Source: Thermoanaerobaculia bacterium
GTDB taxonomy: Bacteria > Acidobacteriota > Thermoanaerobaculia > Multivoradales > J023
NCBI GenBank assembly: GCA_030431255.1
Contig: JAUIJL010000006.1
Location: 281,850 to 345,849, forward strand
Length of the DNA stretch: 64,000 bases
Direction of reading: 5' to 3'
The notes below the pieces were generated by a model. It saw nothing but the letters and a program-made list of their open reading frames with translations, was not told where the DNA came from and made no database searches. Shown piece after piece: positions 58,912 through 64,000 of this stretch (its first letter is position 1; each line of letters begins with the position of its first letter). The position numbers were made by a program, and so were the translations under genes.

Positions 58912-59327
58912 TGTTTAAATCATCCAATTCCCAAAGCTCTGGTGGCTCAGGCAACCTCAACGGCCTCCTTGATGCCGGAAGCCATATGACCGGCGAGCTG
59001 CATTTTGAAGACTCCTTTCACATCCATGGAAAGCTAACCGGTAGTATTGTCTCCGAAGGTGAGCTCAGAATCGGAGAGAGGGGAGAAGTCGACGGCGAGA
59101 TCAAGGTGCGTTATGCCCTAGTCTCTGGAACGGTTCATGGTGTGCTCCGGGCCACTGATCGGGTCGAGATTACCGCCACGGGCAAAATATTCGCAGACAT
59201 TTCGGCGCCGATTGTCGTGATGGAGGAGGGCGCGTTTTTTGAGGGACGGTGCTCCATGAAACCGTCTGGGAAACGCTCCTCGGAACCAAGAGATAAAGTC
59301 GCGAAGATGCAGGTTGCTGGAAGCTGA
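58911..59327 (+). CDS. Bactofilin (cytoskeletal polymer-forming protein)
   Basis: 138 residues. Short Ser/Gly/Asn-rich N-terminus, then the right-handed beta-helical bactofilin core (HIHGKLTGSIVSEGELRIGERGEVDGEI ... ISAPIVVMEEGAFFEGRCSM, shown in part), then a basic tail. Translationally coupled to parB by TGATG. In Myxococcus, bactofilins act together with ParAB in subpolar segregation scaffolds, so a similar role is a reasonable inference here. Confidence 0.92.
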   Translation: MFKSSNSQSSGGSGNLNGLLDAGSHMTGELHFEDSFHIHGKLTGSIVSEGELRIGERGEVDGEIKVRYALVSGTVHGVLRATDRVEITATGKIFADISAPIVVMEEGAFFEGRCSMKPSGKRSSEPRDKVAKMQVAGS

Positions 59328-59431
59328 GATCTCTTTTATTTGAGGATTTGATCTCTCCTAATAAGAGAAACCTCTTTTAAGATTGCATCTTAGGTTAACG
59401 CTCGAAATTTTTAAAAATGACGAGCCGACTG

Positions 59432-59483
59432 GCCGGTTACCCGGACGATTCAGGAAATTTGGCGTTAAATGAACCGGCTTTTT
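59432..59483 (+). terminator. Possible terminator after the bactofilin gene
   Basis: GCCGGTT (59432-59438) pairs with AACCGGC (59472-59478) and is followed by TTTTT. The 33-base loop is long, so this is tentative. The preceding 59330-59430 is AT-rich without a gene. Confidence 0.35.
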
Positions 59484-59491
59484 CGGGTTGC

Positions 59492-61324
59492 TCAGGGCTT
59501 CAGAGCTGAGAACGCTTCGTAAGAAGGTACGAAGGATAGAGGTCGGTGGGCCATGAACGCTGGATCGTAGAGCTCGGTCAAAACGCTGCCGTCAGAATCC
59601 CTTGCAACTGGGAAACCGAGGCCATAGAGAAGAGTAGGCGGCAGATCCACCAATTGAGCAGCACGAATGTTTTCTGTCTTCTGCACTCCCTCACCGAGAA
59701 GCATCAAGATTCCCTCAGAGCCATCGTCGAGATCGCCACGGGTTGCTGGTTGGCGATAGATCAAACGTTGAGCTTCGGATAGACCCGTCATCCGTCCTAC
59801 CCCGTGGACCGAAACGAGCACCAAGAGCTTGGGCTGCTGGATGGAATCCCAGAATCCTCCGAGAAGCTCGTCGGTTTGGGCGTAGTAGGCCGAGAGGATA
59901 TGGGAGGCTCGGACTGACTCGTCGTCATGGATTCCACGGAACTGCACCGCGGAATACCCTCCGAAGTATTGTTCTGAGATGGATCGAAGTCCTGGCAAGA
60001 AGAGGAATATCGCGTCGGTAGCCGGATCTTGATCCAATAAGAAGGTGGCGAAGTCCTTTCGCCATTGGTCCTGCACCAGGGCATCGAGCACAATTTCTGG
60101 AGGCGAGGGACCAAATCTAGAAAGCAGCTCGGAGTCTAGGTCCTCTTTGGCAATCTGGAAGAGATTGGCCTTCTCAGCGGCCTCCGGTGGAAAGGCTGAT
60201 TGAGGATTGTAGTGCCGGGAGGATTGAAAGAATTTGTTGGTGAGGGTGAGGTGCTGACCTTCACTTGCTGGAAAAGTTCCCGGCCAGCCGATCAACGCCG
60301 AGGACATGCCGAGTCGATTCAAAATCTCCCAGAGTGGAAGCACCCGTAAATCCGACCGAGTTGTGGGATGTTTCCTTCCCCAAGCACCCCAATGCTCGAA
60401 ACCTACCGCCAGTGGTAGCAGGTTTAAGGTCGGTGTGGGTTGATTCTGTACCCCGGCTAAGAAACCCGCTTCAAATTTCGAGTCACCTACAATGCCGTGT
60501 TTGTAGGGATACTTTCCCGTACCCAATGTGGCCCACAAGGGTAGAGGTCTCGTGGGTTCCAAAGGAGCGAGCAAGGCCTGGGCCCCTTCGTCTAGGACCC
60601 GTCGAAAAAAGGGAAGCCTTCCCTGTTCGGCAAGCGGCAGAATCACGTCGAATGAGGCACTATCGATTCCGACCACACAAAGCAGAGGACGAGGGCTGCT
60701 TTCAAAAGTGGCTTCTCGGGGAGACGGCTCGATTCGAGGCTCGTAGGCCTCGCGGCGTTCCATCACCACATAGATAGACAGCAGGGCAAGAAGGCCGACG
60801 ATACCTAGAGCTCGGCCGCCATACCTTTTCCGCCGCATTCTGTGGAGTAGAAGGGTGTAGAAACCAATGACAGCCGCTAGGCTCAAAAACACAGCGGCTT
60901 TCAATAGTCGTTTGTTGATGCCCGGCGGGAGATAGAAGCCGAAATAGTAGGCGTGGGTCCAGAACATGAGGGCGCTGGACACCATCACCAGCGTCAGGGC
61001 GATCGGGAACCACTGGCCCATAGTCTGCTTGCGAATCCACGTGATCAGCAGCAGAGCGATGAGGCTTACCGGAGCCAAGAGAGCGCTGTAGAAAATGACC
61101 CCCCTCATCACCGGTTCAAAGGAGAAGGGGAGATGAGGATTGATGAAAAAAATTAAGCCGGCAATGTGAGTGCCGGCCAGTGCTCCGGGACAGAGCCCGG
61201 CTAGGATGATTTGGGTCTGAGTGAGCCGACCCTTGTTCAAGGAGGTCTTTTCCGTTATCTGGCTCAAAGTTTCGTGTTGCGACGATGCCTGTTCAGAGGT
61301 CGTCGGATGGAGGCGACTGGCCAA
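59492..61324 (-). CDS. Membrane protein with degenerate alkaline-phosphatase/phosphodiesterase-like domain
   Basis: 610 residues. About five transmembrane helices at 37-62, 73-96, 105-130, 140-162 and 170-188. A C-terminal soluble domain of the alkaline-phosphatase superfamily (type I phosphodiesterase-like) follows: VVGIDSASFD with Asp221, LWATLGTGKYPYKHGIVG, YYAQTDELLGGF, and the C-terminal LPPTLLYGLGFPV. Two usual metal ligands seem lost: the DHG motif reads SVHG, and the GxH before the GI(L/V) strand reads GDLDDGSEGIL. It may therefore be non-catalytic. The start is TTG 61324, without a good ribosome-binding site, 21 bases after the small membrane-protein gene. Substrate or partner unknown. 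Confidence 0.8.
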   Translation of the reverse strand: MASRLHPTTSEQASSQHETLSQITEKTSLNKGRLTQTQIILAGLCPGALAGTHIAGLIFFINPHLPFSFEPVMRGVIFYSALLAPVSLIALLLITWIRKQTMGQWFPIALTLVMVSSALMFWTHAYYFGFYLPPGINKRLLKAAVFLSLAAVIGFYTLLLHRMRRKRYGGRALGIVGLLALLSIYVVMERREAYEPRIEPSPREATFESSPRPLLCVVGIDSASFDVILPLAEQGRLPFFRRVLDEGAQALLAPLEPTRPLPLWATLGTGKYPYKHGIVGDSKFEAGFLAGVQNQPTPTLNLLPLAVGFEHWGAWGRKHPTTRSDLRVLPLWEILNRLGMSSALIGWPGTFPASEGQHLTLTNKFFQSSRHYNPQSAFPPEAAEKANLFQIAKEDLDSELLSRFGPSPPEIVLDALVQDQWRKDFATFLLDQDPATDAIFLFLPGLRSISEQYFGGYSAVQFRGIHDDESVRASHILSAYYAQTDELLGGFWDSIQQPKLLVLVSVHGVGRMTGLSEAQRLIYRQPATRGDLDDGSEGILMLLGEGVQKTENIRAAQLVDLPPTLLYGLGFPVARDSDGSVLTELYDPAFMAHRPLSFVPSYEAFSALKP

Positions 61325-61345
61325 GCGTTATGAGAATGAAGAACG

Positions 61346-61708
61346 CTAGAACAGGAAAATTTCTCGATCCAGGTGTATTTTTTGCTGGAGTGGATATTCC
61401 ATGAAGACCAGATCTAGGACGACTGTGTACCTAACGTCCATCACCACACGTTTCGAGGTCTTCTTGACCTGGATGTTCTTCTCCTCCACAGGGATGAATA
61501 AATCATCGGCGCGGCTCTTGATCCGCTGCTCGAACCAGCGTGCGTTCTTGCGAGGGCTGGTCATGGCCAGCTCTTTCATATGGTCTTTGAGCTGCATCTT
61601 GGAGACTTGAACCGGGACGACTTTAAAGGCCAAGAATGCGACGACCACCACTAAGAGACCGTAGAAAACGCATCCGGCCTTCCCCTCACCTTTGGCCATC
61701 CTTCTCAT
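61346..61708 (-). CDS. Small single-span membrane protein, unknown function
   Basis: 120 residues from ATG 61708, chosen because AGAAGGAGCAC directly precedes it; an upstream in-frame start at 61753 has none. One transmembrane segment (CVFYGLLVVVVAFLAFKVVPV, given here in part as VFYGLLVVVVAFLAF) near 12-30 is followed by a ~90-residue soluble domain of mixed charge (ARWFEQRIKSRADDLFIPV; KRVVMDVRYTVVLDLVF). It resembles DUF4845-type proteins often found beside lepB, but I cannot confirm that. It lies between lepB and the phosphodiesterase-like gene on the same strand. Confidence 0.75.
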   Translation of the reverse strand: MRRMAKGEGKAGCVFYGLLVVVVAFLAFKVVPVQVSKMQLKDHMKELAMTSPRKNARWFEQRIKSRADDLFIPVEEKNIQVKKTSKRVVMDVRYTVVLDLVFMEYPLQQKIHLDREIFLF

Positions 61709-61853
61709 ATGTGCTCCTTCTGGTTTCAATCCGTGATGGCTCTCACCATCCAAAGGTTGAGAAAGTCTTAATGAAGATCATTGTATCTTGCTCTCCGCTG
61801 AAACTCAGCCGGAAACCTGGATAGTTCCCTCCTGATTTCAGCTAAGACAAACC

Positions 61854-62546
61854 TCACCGCACGAGATGCATGGTTCGATCCCAGCGGGTCCGGCTAAAGA
61901 AACCCGTGGCGGTCCGGCCGATCTGACCGATCTTATGACCCCAGCTATGCCACTGCCCATCAGGGGTTTCACCGCCATAGGACCAATAGACCATCAGGGC
62001 TCGGCCCTTGATGTAGTGCCTCGGGACCGCTCCCCAAAAACGAGAATCGTAGGAGTGGTCTCGATTGTCCCCGAGGAAGAAGTAGTGCTCGTCGGGAACT
62101 TGGAACGGACCGAAGTTGTCTCGAAGGCGTTCCTGCCTTCGGATGAACTTCTTATTTGGGAAGGTTCTCGGGTCTTTGTGTTGGGTAAAGGTGTCGTCAT
62201 CGACCTCTTGATCGTTGACGAATAGCCGCTTCTCGACGATTTCGATCTTGTCACCCGGCAGACCGATACACCTTTTGACGAGATCGGTGGTCGGTTTTTC
62301 CAAAGACCTAAAAATCACCACGTCCCCCCGCCTCAAATCACGGCTCGGGGCCACCCCTTCGGTAGCGGTCGTGCCGTAAATGAATCGGTTGACAAAGAGA
62401 TGGTCACCGATCAACAGGGTGTTCTCCATCGATCCACTGGGAATATAGAAGGTCTTCACCAAGAAGGTGTTGCTGAATCCGAGGAAAATCCCAGCGATCA
62501 ATAGTGCCTCGACATACTCCCGCATCCAAAATCTTCGATTTTCCAT
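61854..62546 (-). CDS. lepB: Signal peptidase I
   Basis: 230 residues. An N-terminal membrane segment (YVEALLIAGIFLGFSNTFLV) is followed by the catalytic Ser in SGSMENTLLIGD (~38), the catalytic Lys in DLVKRCIGLPGD (~90), and the GDNRDHSYDSRFWG box. It cleaves signal peptides of exported proteins on the periplasmic side. GGAAGGAA lies about 12 bases before the ATG. Confidence 0.95.
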   Translation of the reverse strand: MENRRFWMREYVEALLIAGIFLGFSNTFLVKTFYIPSGSMENTLLIGDHLFVNRFIYGTTATEGVAPSRDLRRGDVVIFRSLEKPTTDLVKRCIGLPGDKIEIVEKRLFVNDQEVDDDTFTQHKDPRTFPNKKFIRRQERLRDNFGPFQVPDEHYFFLGDNRDHSYDSRFWGAVPRHYIKGRALMVYWSYGGETPDGQWHSWGHKIGQIGRTATGFFSRTRWDRTMHLVR

Positions 62547-62707
62547 TTAGCGCGCTATTCCTTCCACCCATTCTTCGATTCAGCTGCGGATTCAGCAGTC
62601 TTTGGACCCTCGGTTCCCGGGGGGTGCAAAAGATTGTGCCCCTGTCAGGATCTTTTGACAACCGTTGAAAGCTAATTTCTGGGCCTTATGGGGCCATTGC
62701 GTGGGGG

Positions 62708-62729
62708 GACGTCAAAATCTTTTGACGTC
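62708..62729. promoter_or_regulatory. Perfect palindrome, operator-like
   Basis: Arms GACGTCAAAA and TTTTGACGTC are exact reverse complements around a TC spacer. A partial copy, GTCAGGATCTTTTGACAAC, lies about 60 bases to the left (62644-62662). The position 160 bases upstream of lepB and 390 upstream of the ComEA-like gene suits a transcription-factor site. Confidence 0.55.
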
Positions 62730-63034
62730 AGGGTTCCTCCATAGCAAGCTGAGTTTCCATTAAGTCTATTGTTTTGAGCAATTAAATATTTTTCTCCAAC
62801 CTGGCAAGGGGTTTGAAATAAGAGATTCCCGTCAACGTGACAAGAATCGACAAGCACTCAACAAACCCGGAAAGGAGGCACGAGGACGGCATCCATGGCG
62901 GTGGAGGGAGCAGAGAGGGTCGCCGAATGTGACCTTTCCCAATCTAGCCAAGCCGAATCTAACCAGACCCACAAGATCAGCCCCTTGAAGGAATGGAATT
63001 CAGACGGGCCACCTTGTTGGGCATTTTCAAACCC

Positions 63035-63056
63035 CGGCTCGGCGTATGCCGAGCCG
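63035..63056 (+). other. 9-bp hairpin upstream of the ComEA-like gene
   Basis: CGGCTCGGC and GCCGAGCCG pair exactly around GTAT, 63 bases before the start codon. No T-run follows, so a leader hairpin is likelier than a terminator. Confidence 0.5.
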
Positions 63057-63118
63057 ACCACCAAGCTCAATCAAAGAAGAAACTAAAGGATCGACAGATC
63101 CACATCAGGAGAAGACCC

Positions 63119-63499
63119 ATGGAAACTCACAGCCATTTTTCTAAGCTAGCTATCGTTCTCGCTCTCATCGTCTCGGTGCTCAGCCCTCTGGCCGCCCAAG
63201 CTCAGTCCCAGAATAAAGAGGTCGTCAATATCAATACGGCCTCCGCGGAAGAGCTGGCTCAGTTGCCGAGAGTGGGTCCGTCGCTCTCGCAACGGATTGT
63301 CGCCTTCCGAAAAGAGAATGGCGACTTCAAGAAAACCGAGGACTTGATCTTGGTGAAGGGAATCGGGGAAAAAACGTTCAAGAACCTGGAACCATTCATC
63401 GCCGTGGAAGGCAAGACCACCCTTTCCCGCAAGCTCAGGACCGCTGATGTGGAAGCGGCTAGGGGCGGTGGAAAATCGAGCACCCAAGGCGGCAGCTGA
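63119..63499 (+). CDS. ComEA-like exported helix-hairpin-helix DNA-binding protein
   Basis: 126 residues from ATG 63119, chosen for AGGAGAAG 6 bases upstream; an in-frame ATG at 62993 would precede the signal peptide. The signal is LAIVLALIVSVLSPLAAQAQ (cleavage near residue 29). Residues ~34-95 form the paired helix-hairpin-helix motif (NINTASAEELAQLPRVGPS, then LVKGIGEKTFKNLEPF). A basic tail follows. Such proteins bind double-stranded DNA in the periplasm during transformation. A prepilin gene follows after a terminator. Confidence 0.9.
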   Translation: METHSHFSKLAIVLALIVSVLSPLAAQAQSQNKEVVNINTASAEELAQLPRVGPSLSQRIVAFRKENGDFKKTEDLILVKGIGEKTFKNLEPFIAVEGKTTLSRKLRTADVEAARGGGKSSTQGGS

Positions 63500-63520
63500 T
63501 CCCCTTCGACGACTCCTTCG

Positions 63521-63547
63521 CCCCGGAATTTCCGGGGCTCTTTTTTT
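63521..63547 (+). terminator. Intrinsic terminator after the ComEA-like gene
   Basis: CCCCGGA / TCCGGGG stem with an ATT loop, two bases, then seven Ts at 63541-63547. Confidence 0.9.
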
Positions 63548-63583
63548 GACCCGTCAATCGGAAGCAACAAGTAGGGAGCTCCT

Positions 63584-64000
63584 ATGCATCGCAATATGAT
63601 TTTTCCGAACAGGGGATCCTCGAGCCCGGGAAGGGGATTCACCGTCGTCGAGCTACTTTTGGTGTTGGCAATTCTGGGCTTGATGGCTGCCATCGCTTGG
63701 CCGCGGATCCACATGTGGGCCGGATATGTGCGGGTGCGCCTGGCCGCCGGCGAGGTGGCGGGTGCCTTAGCGGAAGCCAGGCTGAGCGCCATCAAACACA
63801 GCGCTAAAGTGGCGTTGCGGTTCGAGACCGCCGAGGACGGTGCCGTGACCATGACGCTCTATCGCGACACGGATGGTGATGGCGTCTTGAGCCGTGATAT
63901 CCGTCGCGGCACGGATCGAGTGGCGAAAGAACAGCGCCGGCTTCAAGGGTTCGACGAGAGAATCCATTTCGGATTTCCCTATGGGGAAGCGCCTAGAGAT
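63584..64000 (+). CDS. Type II/IV prepilin, GspH/FimT-like, 3' partial
   Basis: The frame from ATG 63584 (GGGAG upstream) stays open for 139 codons to the window edge. The N-terminus has a prepilin leader with cleavage at GRG|FTVVELLLVLAILG: Phe+1 and Glu+5, followed by the hydrophobic pilin helix. After it, the residues AAGEVAGALAEARLSAIKHS and VALRFETAEDG match the minor pseudopilin GspH/FimT pattern. The long basic leader (~18 residues) fits a type IV prepilin. It would be processed by prepilin peptidase and assembled as a minor pilin. The rest lies beyond the window. Confidence 0.9.
   Translation, partial: MHRNMIFPNRGSSSPGRGFTVVELLLVLAILGLMAAIAWPRIHMWAGYVRVRLAAGEVAGALAEARLSAIKHSAKVALRFETAEDGAVTMTLYRDTDGDGVLSRDIRRGTDRVAKEQRRLQGFDERIHFGFPYGEAPRD

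Larger units (their letters stand above)
62547..63118. other. Divergent intergenic region lepB / comEA-like
   Basis: 572 bases. Two clear structures: a 22-base palindrome at 62708-62729 and a 9-bp hairpin at 63035-63056. A 63-codon frame at 62895-63086 (MAVEGAERVAEC...) has a GGAGG upstream but unremarkable composition, and I do not call it. The stretch 62740-62840 is AT-rich. Confidence 0.5.

Noticed and set aside
62895-63086. A 63-codon ORF upstream of the ComEA-like gene
   Set aside because: GGAGG is present but too far from the ATG (about 15 bases), the composition is not distinctive, and it contains the 9-bp hairpin, which fits a leader better than a gene.
62547-63118. c-di-GMP (GEMM) riboswitch before the ComEA-like/prepilin genes
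   Set aside because: Such switches are common before competence and pilin genes in related groups, but the conserved GGGCAAACC-type core and GNAA receptor arrangement are not seen.

Overview
This window is the chromosomal replication-origin region of a GC-rich Gram-negative bacterium. It is most likely an Acidobacteriota member, perhaps near Thermoanaerobaculia or Holophagae; that placement is inferred from family content, not from a search. The indicators are several VWFA-related proteins of the acidobacterial type, ASPIC/UnbV (CRTAC1-like) FG-GAP proteins, many exported TPR proteins, and a TonB-dependent receptor with an N-terminal carboxypeptidase-regulatory-like domain. The receptor, lipoprotein signals and prepilin genes point to a double-membrane cell.

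Layout. Positions 1-3356 hold the end of a CRTAC1-like/TPR lipoprotein operon. A hybrid PAS histidine kinase (3730-6480) converges on a SWIM-SNF2 helicase (6487-9798). A minus-strand operon VWA - CRTAC1-like - TPR lipoprotein (16110 to 10402) diverges from a strongly codon-biased TonB-dependent receptor (16669-19611). A minus-strand pair of TPR proteins, one carrying an SGNH-hydrolase-like domain (23366 to 19705), diverges from a plus-strand VWA-TPR-VWA operon (23676-28938). Together, about 25 of the first 29 kb is an envelope and extracytoplasmic protein neighbourhood of unknown function, with repeated ATGA stop/start overlaps. Next comes a run of minus-strand housekeeping genes: sugar nucleotidyltransferase, CYTH protein, M20 peptidase, CPBP protease and transaldolase-like aldolase (33464 to 29008).

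The origin core is gyrA, gyrB, recF, dnaN and mutY on the minus strand (42762 to 33552) and dnaA on the plus strand (43287-44573). A cluster of DnaA-box-like sites lies between dnaN and mutY (41354-41523). A palindromic pair of DnaA boxes sits just before dnaA. Next are a double cyclic-nucleotide-binding protein and the minus-strand operon dnaX-ybaB-recR-aminotransferase-P-loop kinase, with the SRP RNA gene upstream of dnaX. The plus-strand half contains tadA, two tRNA-Ser genes, rpmH-rnpA-yidD-yidC-jag, rsmG, parA, parB and a bactofilin. A perfect 16-bp parS lies directly before rsmG.

The right end carries a minus-strand group (lepB, a small membrane protein, and a membrane protein with a phosphodiesterase-like domain that seems to lack metal ligands). 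It then has a ComEA-like secreted helix-hairpin-helix protein and the start of a GspH/FimT-type prepilin cut by the window edge. The most promising unexplained material is the paralogous VWA / FG-GAP / TPR gene sets beside the TonB receptor. Two of the VWA proteins share the same non-MIDAS replacement motif.
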